A DNA stretch of 64,000 nucleotides, taken from contig NZ_JAIFZM010000001.1 of NCBI RefSeq assembly GCF_022095695.1, forward strand, positions 310,001 through 374,000, written 5' to 3'. Below the pieces are notes generated by a model. The model was not told where the DNA came from. It did no database searches and worked only from the letters and a program-made list of their open reading frames with translations. Positions 56,437-64,000 of this stretch are shown piece after piece. Each line of letters begins with the position of its first letter. Position 1 is the first letter of the stretch. The stretch comes from Oceanobacillus jordanicus (GTDB taxonomy: Bacteria > Bacillota > Bacilli > Bacillales > Amphibacillaceae). Both the position numbers and the translations under genes were made by a program.

Positions 56437-58185
56437 TCACACTCCTGCAATCACACTCTCAGGAAGCCCTCCCCTTAAGCGGATGAATTCATCATAGGGG
56501 GTATTTCCAGAGACAACTGTAATCCCGGTTGCCTCAGCATTTTCGATAAGTTGTGTATGGCCCTCTGCATAACGTACCCATAAGATACTGCTTTGCTTAT
56601 TTATGAATTGTTCTAAAGTGTCAGATGGAAGGACGTTGTGATCTACATAGACAGCGTCTACTTGATAAGGTACATCTGCTAACTGAGTAAAACGATTCTC
56701 TTCTCCGTTGATTTCCTGCTGGATTGTTGGAACAAGGAATCCGAGTGCTTTAAGCTGTTCAATTGTTTTATTCACTTCTCTATTGTTTCCTTCAGTATAA
56801 ACTGCGATTGCTTTTTGTCTTACTGTCCCATCACTTCGGTCGAATGGAGATCTGACGAGCCATTCTATTGCATCTTTTTCCGAAGGTTTTTGGTTCGTTG
56901 TTTTACCAACAGCCTGATTGATCGCCTCATCCAATGTGCTTAGCAGGTCAGAAGTAGCTTCTAACCCGATAGATAATCGAACTAACTCTTCCGACACCCC
57001 GGAGCTTTTCAACTCTTCTGGGTTAAGCTGCTGGTGGGTAGTCGAGGCTGGATGGATAATGAGCGACTTCGCATCCCCCACATTCGCTACATGTGACCAT
57101 AATGATATGGAATCAATCAGTTTCCGGCCAGCTTCCCGGCCACCTTTTATGCCAAACGTTATGATAGAACCATATCCGTTTTTTAAATACTTTTTAGCTA
57201 GCTGGTGAGAGGGATGGTTTTGTAGACCAGGGTAGTTTACCCATTCAACAGCAGGGTGATCGGCTAGGTACGCAGCAATTTCTTGAGCATTTTTAGTGTG
57301 TTTTTCTATTCGCAAATGTAATGTCTCCAGTCCCTGTAATAACTGAAAGGCACTTTGTGGGCTTAAACACGCTCCAATATCACGTAAAAGCTCTACGCGT
57401 AATTTTGTCGCAAAGGCGGCTGCCCCGACATCAATAAAACGTAATCCGTTATAGCTTTCCTGAGGCTCAGTAAACCCTTTAAATCTCGCATTGTTCCAAT
57501 TAAAGCGGCCACCGTCAACCACAACACCACCAATTGTTGTTCCATGTCCACCGATCCATTTTGTAGCTGAATGGACAACGACATCCGCTCCCCAAGTAAG
57601 TGGCTTGGTTAAGTACGGTGCAAACGTGTTATCAATAATGAGCGGGATGCCATGCTGGTGAGCGATGGCTGATACAGCCTCTACATCAAAGATATTTAGA
57701 CTAGGGTTTGTAATGATTTCTCCAAAAATAGCTTTTGTCTTGTCTGTTATAGCATTCTTGATTTCTTCAAGATCGGTCCCATCTACAAATTTTACAGTTA
57801 TTCCATAGCGCGGCAACGTGTGAGTAAATAAGTTGTAGGTACCACCATACAAATTGCTGTCTGCAACAATTTCATCTCCAGATCCGGCAATGTTTAATAT
57901 TGCAAAGGATATTGCGGCCATACCTGATGACGTAGCTACAGCTGCAACTCCATCTTCCAGTTGGGCAATTCGTTGTTCAAATACATCAACCGTTGGGTTC
58001 CCTATCCGTGAATAAATGTTACCCGCTTCTGATAAACCAAATAGGTTTTGTGCATGCTCCGTATTATTGAACACATAAGAAGTTGTTTGATAAATGGGTA
58101 CAGCCCTTGCCCCGGTAGATGGATCAGGCACCTGTCCTCCGTGAAGTAACGTTGTTTCATCCTGTTGGTAAGTAAATGATGACAT
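56437..58185 (-). CDS. metY: O-acetylhomoserine sulfhydrylase fused to a CoA-binding-like domain
   Basis: 582 residues, about 150 more than usual. Residues 1-427 are a complete Met[13 protein letters not shown] Lys209 in [11 protein letters not shown], and the [16 protein letters not shown] block. After a linker, residues 455-570 follow the Rossmann-like CoA_binding_2 (YccU) pattern: [45 protein letters not shown], and AEATGITVV. MetY makes homocysteine from O-acetylhomoserine and sulfide. The added domain may sense acyl-CoA or serve assembly (inference). Controlled by an S-box. Confidence 0.9.
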   Translation of the reverse strand: MSSFTYQQDETTLLHGGQVPDPSTGARAVPIYQTTSYVFNNTEHAQNLFGLSEAGNIYSRIGNPTVDVFEQRIAQLEDGVAAVATSSGMAAISFAILNIAGSGDEIVADSNLYGGTYNLFTHTLPRYGITVKFVDGTDLEEIKNAITDKTKAIFGEIITNPSLNIFDVEAVSAIAHQHGIPLIIDNTFAPYLTKPLTWGADVVVHSATKWIGGHGTTIGGVVVDGGRFNWNNARFKGFTEPQESYNGLRFIDVGAAAFATKLRVELLRDIGACLSPQSAFQLLQGLETLHLRIEKHTKNAQEIAAYLADHPAVEWVNYPGLQNHPSHQLAKKYLKNGYGSIITFGIKGGREAGRKLIDSISLWSHVANVGDAKSLIIHPASTTHQQLNPEELKSSGVSEELVRLSIGLEATSDLLSTLDEAINQAVGKTTNQKPSEKDAIEWLVRSPFDRSDGTVRQKAIAVYTEGNNREVNKTIEQLKALGFLVPTIQQEINGEENRFTQLADVPYQVDAVYVDHNVLPSDTLEQFINKQSSILWVRYAEGHTQLIENAEATGITVVSGNTPYDEFIRLRGGLPESVIAGV

Positions 58186-58283
58186 GTAAATTCCTCCTTT
58201 AAGATTATGGACTGCCAGTCAACAGCTGTTCGATGTAAGACTGCAGTTTGCAGTGTAACCGGTCTGGGGGAGGAGGGGGGAAT

Positions 58284-58312
58284 ATAAAAAGCCCTCTTCC
58301 TAAGAAGAGGGC
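58284..58312 (-). terminator. Riboswitch-controlled terminator before metY
   Basis: Minus strand GCCCTCTTC, loop TTAG, GAAGAGGGC, then TTTTTATA. It is the off-state hairpin of the S-box leader. Confidence 0.88.
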
Positions 58313-58328
58313 GTATTATTCACGTTCC

Positions 58329-58451
58329 TCCTCTTATCTTCCAGATCCAAGATGATCTGTAGGATTTAGCACCATCGGAAGCAAACAAGGTTTGCTTTCA
58401 GGTTGCCGGGCTTCGCAGGGCCTATTCCCTCCACCGCTCTTGATAAGAGAT
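58329..58451 (-). promoter_or_regulatory. SAM-I (S-box) riboswitch aptamer
   Basis: On the minus strand the class hallmarks are in order: P1 CTCTTATCA-AGAG, CGGTGGAGGGAATAGGCCC, TGCGAAGCCCGGCAACC, GATGGTGCTAAATCC and the closing GATAAGAGG. SAM binding would favour the terminator at 58284-58312 and shut off metY-metX. Confidence 0.97.
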
Positions 58452-58527
58452 TTAATTTTTAAATTATTCACATTATAATACCAATTATACGCGATTGTCA
58501 ACCGTTTATTGAAAATAATTGTATAGT

Positions 58528-58556
58528 AAAAAAACAAGAGGCAAGAACCTCTTGTT
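58528..58556 (-). terminator. Terminator of rarD
   Basis: AACAAGAGG and CCTCTTGTT flank a 6-nt loop; the minus strand then has seven T. Confidence 0.9.
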
Positions 58557-58570
58557 AAGTGACATACGGT

Positions 58571-59473
58571 CTATTCTCTCGCCCTTTTTCGAAAAGGGAA
58601 ATAAGTTGATAGCATATAGTTGATGAGGGCTATCCAGATAAGAGAAAATGCGATTAAATGAGCAGTAGTGAAGGTTTCATTATATACAAACACACCGAGA
58701 ACCAACATAATGGTCGGAGCAATGTATTGGAGAAACCCAATCATGGCTAGCGGTATTCTTCTTGCTCCACCTGCAAACAAAAGTAACGGAACTGCTGTAA
58801 CGATTCCTGCGCCAATGAGTAGCAAGGTGGAGGACGTAAAGAAAGTATTAGCCTGAAAAATATTTTCCGGGATAATCAGTAAATAAAGGATAGCTATTGG
58901 TGTAATAAACATTGTTTCAATTGTTAAACTAGCAAAAGCTCCTACATTTAATCTCTTTTTAAATAATCCGTATAGCCCAAAGCTCATAGCGAGCAATAAG
59001 GATACCCAAGGGAAAACCCCGTAGCTGACTGTTAAAAATAAAACACCCGCACCTGCAAGAATAAAGGAAACCAGCTGTCTTTTTGTCAGGGTTTCTTTTA
59101 ACACGAGAATACCGAGTAATATACTAATTAATGGATTAATATAATAGCCAAGGCTTGCTTGAAGAACATGGTCGCTATTCACAGCCCAAATGAAGGTCAG
59201 CCAGTTGAGTGTAATCATAATGGATGCAAAAATCACAGCAATTAATTGCTTTTTGTTGGTCAAGATTGCTTTGCATTCCTTGAGTACGGTGGACCACTTT
59301 CCTAGCAAGGCAATGAGTACTAGCATGAAGACGAACGACCATACGATTCTGTGTGCGAGAATTTCACCAGCAGATACATGATTCACTGCCTTCCAGTAGA
59401 TCGGTAGAAAACCCCAGAGTAAATATGCCCCTGCAGTTAGTAGAATGCCTGTTTGTTCCTGTTTTGCGTTCAT
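58571..59473 (-). CDS. rarD: RarD-family EamA transporter
   Basis: 300 residues, ten predicted membrane segments of the drug/metabolite transporter superfamily. GAYLLWGFLPIYWKAVNHVSAGEILAHRIVWS is the RarD N-terminal signature. Substrate unknown; related proteins export or import small metabolites. AGAAGGGTTGG precedes ATG. Divergent from the methionine gamma-lyase gene. Confidence 0.92.
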   Translation of the reverse strand: MNAKQEQTGILLTAGAYLLWGFLPIYWKAVNHVSAGEILAHRIVWSFVFMLVLIALLGKWSTVLKECKAILTNKKQLIAVIFASIMITLNWLTFIWAVNSDHVLQASLGYYINPLISILLGILVLKETLTKRQLVSFILAGAGVLFLTVSYGVFPWVSLLLAMSFGLYGLFKKRLNVGAFASLTIETMFITPIAILYLLIIPENIFQANTFFTSSTLLLIGAGIVTAVPLLLFAGGARRIPLAMIGFLQYIAPTIMLVLGVFVYNETFTTAHLIAFSLIWIALINYMLSTYFPFRKRARE

Positions 59474-59603
59474 GCCAACCCTTCTTTTCTATACAAATTT
59501 GTCCCCCGTGTATTACTGCAGTAATTCCTAAACTTCTTTTATCAAATAAACTCCATTTTAAAAGAGTCTGATCTAAAAAGCAAAAAGCATGATTGTAGTT
59601 ATA

Positions 59604-59617
59604 AGAAAACGCTTTCA
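59604..59617. promoter_or_regulatory. CcpA cre-like site
   Basis: AGAAAACGCTTTCA matches the cre consensus (TGNAANCGNNNNCA) except for the first base. It lies between divergent rarD and methionine gamma-lyase, 62 bp before the latter. Confidence 0.6.
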
Positions 59618-59678
59618 AAAAGAGTGTGAATAGAATAAGATAGTAGTAGAATAAGAAATCATTTCAGGGGGGATCTTT

Positions 59679-60860
59679 GTGAAGAAAGACGATCAACATA
59701 TCGAAACAGCAGTTATCCACCAGGGCTATGACGCAAAGGATATGCTGGGGAGTCTGACACCACCTATTTTCCAGACCTCCACGTTCACATTTGCTACCGC
59801 AGAACAAGGAGAAAGGCGGTTTGCAGGGGAGGAAGAGGGCTACATTTACTCACGGCTAGGGAATCCAACAGTAAAGATTCTAGAAGAGAGAATTGCTTCA
59901 TTAGAGCAGGCTGAACGTGGTCTAGCTTTTGCTTCAGGAATGGCTGCTGTGTCTTCAGTGCTAATTGCTCTAACAAAAGCAAACGATCATATTCTATGTT
60001 CTTCAGGGCTTTATGGCTGTACCTACGGCCTTTTATCTATGCTACAAGAGAAGTACCAGATAAGCCATGACTTTTCAGTAATGGATACTGAAGAGAGTAT
60101 CCGAGAAAAAATAAAACCAGAAACAGCATGTATTTATGTCGAAACACCAATTAATCCGACGATCCGGTTAATTAATCTTAAAATGGTTGCAGATATAGCA
60201 AAGGAGTATAATATTCCTGTTGTGGTCGACAATACATTCTCCACACCCTATTTACAGCGACCACTGGAACTTGGCTGTGACATCGTAGTTCATAGTGCTA
60301 CCAAGTATATTGGTGGGCATGGTGATGTGATAGCAGGTCTAGTAGTAGGAAAGAAAGCGTTTCTTGATTCAGTTGCCATGACAACACAGAAAGATATTGG
60401 AGGCATTATTTCTCCATTTGATGCATGGCTGCTTCTTCGGGGTATGAAAACATTGCCTATCCGAATGGACCGGCATTGTGATAATGCAGAAAAGATTGCA
60501 AGACTGCTCGAGAACCATCCTAAGATATCGGCTGTTTATTATCCATTTAGTGCCCAGATGAAGGAGCAGAATTTTGATGAACAGATGAGACGCGGAGGCG
60601 GGGTCCTCTCATTTGAGATTTATGGTTCAAAAAAGGACGCCCAAACATTGCTTAACCATCTCACTTTTATAAAAATTGCAGTAAGCTTAGGGGATGCGGA
60701 GACATTAATTGAGCATCCGGCAACAATGACACATGCGGTTATCCCAGAAGACACTCGTATGGAGATGGGGATAACTGATCAGCTTATAAGGCTTTCAGCG
60801 GGATTAGAGGCATGGGAAGATATTTGGCATGATTTGGAACAGGCACTAAGTAAAATATAG
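59679..60860 (+). CDS. Methionine gamma-lyase
   Basis: 393 residues from GTG 59679 behind AGGGGGGATC. Cys/Met metabolism PLP family: GNPTVKILEERIASLE, PLP Lys209 in HSATKYIGGHGD, and Tyr112/Cys114 in LYGCTYGLL. That cysteine is diagnostic of methionine gamma-lyases, which break methionine into methanethiol, 2-oxobutanoate and ammonia; cystathionine gamma-lyase is the alternative. A cre-like site upstream fits catabolic use. Confidence 0.87.
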   Translation: MKKDDQHIETAVIHQGYDAKDMLGSLTPPIFQTSTFTFATAEQGERRFAGEEEGYIYSRLGNPTVKILEERIASLEQAERGLAFASGMAAVSSVLIALTKANDHILCSSGLYGCTYGLLSMLQEKYQISHDFSVMDTEESIREKIKPETACIYVETPINPTIRLINLKMVADIAKEYNIPVVVDNTFSTPYLQRPLELGCDIVVHSATKYIGGHGDVIAGLVVGKKAFLDSVAMTTQKDIGGIISPFDAWLLLRGMKTLPIRMDRHCDNAEKIARLLENHPKISAVYYPFSAQMKEQNFDEQMRRGGGVLSFEIYGSKKDAQTLLNHLTFIKIAVSLGDAETLIEHPATMTHAVIPEDTRMEMGITDQLIRLSAGLEAWEDIWHDLEQALSKI

Positions 60861-60868
60861 TATTGATA

Positions 60869-60901
60869 CCCCTTACAGAGGCACTCTGTGAGGGTTTTTT
60901 C
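60869..60901 (+). terminator. Terminator of the methionine gamma-lyase gene
   Basis: ACCCCTTACAGAG pairs with CTCTGTGAGGGT, then TTTTTC. Confidence 0.88.
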
Positions 60902-61099
60902 TCGGCTTCTTCGTTTTTGTTTTTAACTAGGCGCTATTTGCTTGTCGTTTTTTCCTGGCATAATCTTCAAGCTCTGAGGGTAAATATATAAGATGGGATA
61001 GGTGCATGGTACCCATATGACGGTATATGGAAAGATGTGCTATATTATATAAATGATCCGTTTTAGACCGTGAGCAGAGTTTTGGAGGGAGCCTTACAT

Positions 61100-62542
61100 A
61101 TGGAAATCATATCCTTATTATTAGGTCTAACTATCTTTTTTAATATTGCGCTAGGCATCTCCATTATCTTTTTGGAAAGAAAGGATGCCACTTCTACGTG
61201 GGCGTGGTTGATGGTATTATTGTTTATTCCGATTATCGGGTTCTTTCTTTACTTAATTTTTGGAAAGCCAATAAGTAAACGTAGAATTTTCACTTGGGAC
61301 ACGAAAAGTCGTCTCGGTGTAAAGACTGCTGTCCAATCCCAACTGCGGGCCCTGGAAAGAAATAACTTTAGCTTTAAGCATGAGGAGATCGCCGAGTATG
61401 AAGATTTAGTTTATCTACATCTACGCAATGATGATGCTATTTTTACCCAAGATAATACCGTGGATATTTTTACAGACGGTAAGGAAAAGTTTGATGCTTT
61501 AATCCAGGATATGGAGAGAGCTACCGATCATATACATCTTCTGTACTATATTTTAAGAAGTGATCAACTAGGAGATAGAATTGCAGACGTATTAATCAAG
61601 AAGGCTAATGAGGGAATTGAAGTTCGGGTGCTCTATGATGACATGGGTTCCAGAACGCTAAAACCCAGATACATAAAAAGACTTCGTCGGGCTGGCGCTC
61701 AAGTAGAAGCCTTTTTTCCGCCAAAGATACCGAAGATCAATTTTAAAATAAATTATCGGAATCACCGTAAATTAGCCATTATTGATGGGAAAGTGGGCTA
61801 TACTGGGGGATTTAATATTGGGGATGAATACCTTGGTACAGTCAAAAAGTTTGGATATTGGCGTGACACCCATTTAAGGATATGCGGAGATGCGGTAACA
61901 AATATGCAGACACGTTTTATACTAGATTGGAATCAGGCTTCAAGACATCATATTTTTTACGATGAACGATACTATAACCATAGCCATAAGGGAGATGTCG
62001 GGATTCAGATCGTCTCCAGTGGGCCAGATTCTGAGTGGGAACAAATTAAAAATGGTTACATCAAAATGATTATGTCAGCTAAAGAATATATATACATTCA
62101 AACCCCCTATTTTATTCCTGATGACAGTTTGCGAGACGCCATACGAATTGCGACACTGTCAGGGGTGAAAGTAAGAATTATGATTCCGAATAAGCCTGAC
62201 CATCCTTTTGTATACTGGGCAACCCTTTCCTACATTGGCGATTTATTAAATGCAGGAGCAGAGATTTATATTTATCAAAATGGCTTTCTGCATGCTAAAA
62301 CCATTGTAGTAGATGGAAAAATAGCCTCTGTGGGAACGGCAAATATTGATGTTCGCAGTTTCCGTTTAAATTTTGAAGTAAATGCTTTTCTCTATGATAA
62401 AGGGGTAACCGAAAGGCTAGTCGAGGCATTTAACAATGATATTGAACACTCTACACAAATGACGAAAAAGCTTTATGACCAGCGTTCTCTTGGGATTCGC
62501 TTTAAAGAATCTATTTCACGACTATTATCGCCTGTTTTGTAA
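61100..62542 (+). CDS. cls: Cardiolipin synthase
   Basis: 480 residues from ATG 61100 (GGAGGG upstream; GTG 61070 has none). Two N-terminal membrane helices (about 2-22 and 33-55) are followed by two phospholipase D motifs: HRKLAIIDGKVGYTGG near 222 and HAKTIVVDGKIASVGTANID near 397. Joins two phosphatidylglycerol molecules to cardiolipin, important for osmotic fitness. Confidence 0.94.
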   Translation: MEIISLLLGLTIFFNIALGISIIFLERKDATSTWAWLMVLLFIPIIGFFLYLIFGKPISKRRIFTWDTKSRLGVKTAVQSQLRALERNNFSFKHEEIAEYEDLVYLHLRNDDAIFTQDNTVDIFTDGKEKFDALIQDMERATDHIHLLYYILRSDQLGDRIADVLIKKANEGIEVRVLYDDMGSRTLKPRYIKRLRRAGAQVEAFFPPKIPKINFKINYRNHRKLAIIDGKVGYTGGFNIGDEYLGTVKKFGYWRDTHLRICGDAVTNMQTRFILDWNQASRHHIFYDERYYNHSHKGDVGIQIVSSGPDSEWEQIKNGYIKMIMSAKEYIYIQTPYFIPDDSLRDAIRIATLSGVKVRIMIPNKPDHPFVYWATLSYIGDLLNAGAEIYIYQNGFLHAKTIVVDGKIASVGTANIDVRSFRLNFEVNAFLYDKGVTERLVEAFNNDIEHSTQMTKKLYDQRSLGIRFKESISRLLSPVL

Positions 62543-62558
62543 AATACTAAAGAGAGAT

Positions 62559-62580
62559 GGGGATGGGCTTTTGCCCATCC
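62559..62580 (+). terminator. Hairpin after cls
   Basis: GGATGGGC and GCCCATCC form an 8-bp stem but no T-run follows. Confidence 0.5.
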
Positions 62581-62669
62581 AATGACTTGTGGTAATATAT
62601 ATCAATACGTTTTAAAACAATTATTTTCTATACTTAAGTAAAATGAAAGAATATGAAGGAGGAAGTGCT

Positions 62670-63191
62670 GTGAATAGAAAGCCATGCTCTGAATCGCTAA
62701 CAGTAAAGACATCCCATGTATTACCACCAGATACGAACACACATGGCACCCTATTTGGAGGAAAACTGATGGCCCATATTGATGATGTGGCCGCAATTGC
62801 TGCTGTCAGGCATGCTAGGCAACTAGTTGTGACAGCTTCTACGGATTCAGTAGATTTCCTACAGCCTGTTAAGGAAGGCGACTCCATCTGTATGGAAGCC
62901 TTTGTAACATGGACACATAATACGTCCATGGAGGTATTTGTGAAGGCTGTAACAGAGGATTTGCTGACTGGCAAAAGAAAAGTGTGTACCACTGCTTTTC
63001 TTACCTTTGTTGCGATTGATGAAGACGGGACTCCTATACCGGTTCCGCAAGTCTACCCTGTAACGGAACATGAAAAAAAGCTTCATGAAAATGGGGCTCT
63101 TCGTGCAGCCCATCGTAAAGAAAGAAGAAAACAATCCAAGGAGCTGGCGGAGGAATTCGGTACAAGTTTTCCTTGGAACAAAGAGAGATAA
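62670..63191 (+). CDS. ykhA: Acyl-CoA thioesterase (YkhA-like hotdog)
   Basis: 173 residues from GTG 62670 with GGAGG 8 bases upstream; the ATG nine codons earlier is less well placed. Hotdog-fold motifs: THGTLFGGKLMAHIDDVAAIAA with the acidic catalytic residue, and SVDFLQPVKEGD. Basic C-terminus. Hydrolyses acyl-CoAs; length equals B. subtilis YkhA. Confidence 0.9.
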   Translation: MNRKPCSESLTVKTSHVLPPDTNTHGTLFGGKLMAHIDDVAAIAAVRHARQLVVTASTDSVDFLQPVKEGDSICMEAFVTWTHNTSMEVFVKAVTEDLLTGKRKVCTTAFLTFVAIDEDGTPIPVPQVYPVTEHEKKLHENGALRAAHRKERRKQSKELAEEFGTSFPWNKER

Positions 63192-63217
63192 GAAGCCTTT
63201 ATAACGGGGCTTCTTTT
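63191..63217 (+). terminator. Terminator of ykhA
   Basis: AGAAGCC and GGCTTCT around a loop, then TTTTC. Confidence 0.8.
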
Positions 63218-63301
63218 CGATTTGGTTGTCTGTAGGTTCGCATAGTCGAAAAAAGGGGTATATGAGCCCTAAGCAACCAACACAACAAGGAGGATAATCA
63301 C

Positions 63302-64000
63302 ATGGCATTATTAGAAAATATTATTGGTGATATAAACAATGTTCTATGGAGCTACATATTAATAGTTGTCTTAATCGGACTTGGTTTATGGTTTACCATT
63401 CGAACAGGTTTTGTCCAATTTCGTTATTTTCCAGAAATGATCCGGGTCCTTTTCGACAAGCGAACGTTAAGCGCGTCTGGTAAAAAGGGGACATCTGCAT
63501 TCCAAGCCTTTGCCATTAGTGCCGCATCACGTGTCGGAACAGGTAATATGGCAGGGGTTGCTACAGCAATTGCAGCAGGTGGTCCAGGAGCGGTATTTTG
63601 GATGTGGCTCATCGCACTTCTAGGAGCAGCTTCTGGGTTTGTAGAGAGTACGTTGGCACAGGTTTATAAAGTTCCGGAGAAAAATCAATATCGTGGCGGG
63701 CCAGCTTATTACATGGAAAAGGGATTAAAAAACCGTAAGCTAGCTATTGCTTTTGCCGTTATTATTACGATCACATACGGTCTTATTTTTAACTCGGTAC
63801 AATCCAACACGATTAGTTTAGCTTTTTCTGAACAATATGATTTGAATAAGGGTTTACTTGCAGGGATTTTATTCGTCTTTACCGCTATTGTCATATTTGG
63901 CGGAATTAAAAGCATTGCCAATGTGTCTCAAGTCATCGTACCAGTAATGGCTATACTCTATATTTTTATTTCTGTCTATATACTTCTAACTAACTTCACC
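63302..64000 (+). CDS. Sodium:alanine/glycine symporter (AGCS), N-terminal part
   Basis: 233 codons to the right edge, still open. ATG 63302 follows AAGGAGG. Hydrophobic helices and the AGCS signature GTSAFQAFAISAASRVGTGNMAGVATAIAAGGPGAVFWMW (positions about 60-100), GFVESTLAQVYK and YRGGPAYYMEKGL identify the AlsT/DagA-type Na+-coupled importer of alanine or glycine. The rest of the gene is outside the window. Confidence 0.93.
   Translation, partial: MALLENIIGDINNVLWSYILIVVLIGLGLWFTIRTGFVQFRYFPEMIRVLFDKRTLSASGKKGTSAFQAFAISAASRVGTGNMAGVATAIAAGGPGAVFWMWLIALLGAASGFVESTLAQVYKVPEKNQYRGGPAYYMEKGLKNRKLAIAFAVIITITYGLIFNSVQSNTISLAFSEQYDLNKGLLAGILFVFTAIVIFGGIKSIANVSQVIVPVMAILYIFISVYILLTNFT

Overview
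The window looks like chromosome from a low-GC, Gram-positive, spore-former-type Bacillaceae, most likely a marine or moderately halophilic genus close to Oceanobacillus, Virgibacillus or Lentibacillus. The signs are AT-rich intergenic DNA, strong AGGAGG ribosome binding sites with frequent TTG and GTG starts, typical Bacillus families (YhaQP, YpmRS, YpuA, YkpA, YuzB-like, YkhA, YugJ), an S-box riboswitch, very acidic lipoprotein linkers, and a TAXI-TRAP importer. No rRNA, tRNA, CRISPR array, intact transposase or phage gene was seen.

Layout. 1-5.9 kb: the start of an SH3b wall protein, a small broken ORF, a flavin reductase, and a five-gene minus-strand ABC operon with its own YtrA-type GntR regulator and a palindromic operator. 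5.9-8.9 kb: a 52-bp tandem repeat, DoxX, Cu/Zn superoxide dismutase and an MFS pump. 8.9-11.6 kb: a Bce-type peptide-antibiotic ABC transporter without an adjacent two-component system. 11.8-17.6 kb: a SWIM-SNF2 helicase, a small protein, and a regulator paired with a cytoplasmic class A beta-lactamase-like hydrolase. 18-23.7 kb: an acyl-CoA ligase and a TAXI-TRAP importer with a DUF1850 protein. 23.9-31.4 kb: a MATE pump, a membrane protein and a lysozyme in one operon, then RidA, an alcohol dehydrogenase, a DUF1450 protein, a second MATE and an MFS pump. 31.5-33.7 kb: decayed repeat DNA, YpuA and a DUF3899 protein. 34-46.1 kb: two complete oligopeptide importers in tandem. 46.4-50.1 kb: a LysM-3D wall protein, an unlisted 43-residue secreted peptide, and the kbl-tdh threonine catabolic pair behind a possible structured leader RNA. 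50.2-54.3 kb: an ABC-F ATPase, a papain-like wall or lipid hydrolase, and YpmS/YpmR. 54.5-55.2 kb: a GC-rich block of nested non-coding repeats. 55.3-60.9 kb: S-box-controlled metY-metX (metY fused to a CoA-binding-like domain), rarD, and methionine gamma-lyase behind a cre-like site. 61-64 kb: cardiolipin synthase, acyl-CoA thioesterase and the start of an AGCS symporter.

Taken together this is core-genome housekeeping and transport: peptide import (two Opp systems), amino-acid catabolism (Kbl/Tdh, methionine gamma-lyase) and biosynthesis (MetX/MetY), wall maintenance (SH3b, LysM-3D, lysozyme), and export pumps. The least explained items are the leader RNA upstream of kbl, the MetY-CoA-binding fusion, the hydrolase-regulator pair under a LacI-like operator, the 43-residue secreted peptide, and several repeat families. 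All calls come from reading the sequence; no database search was run.
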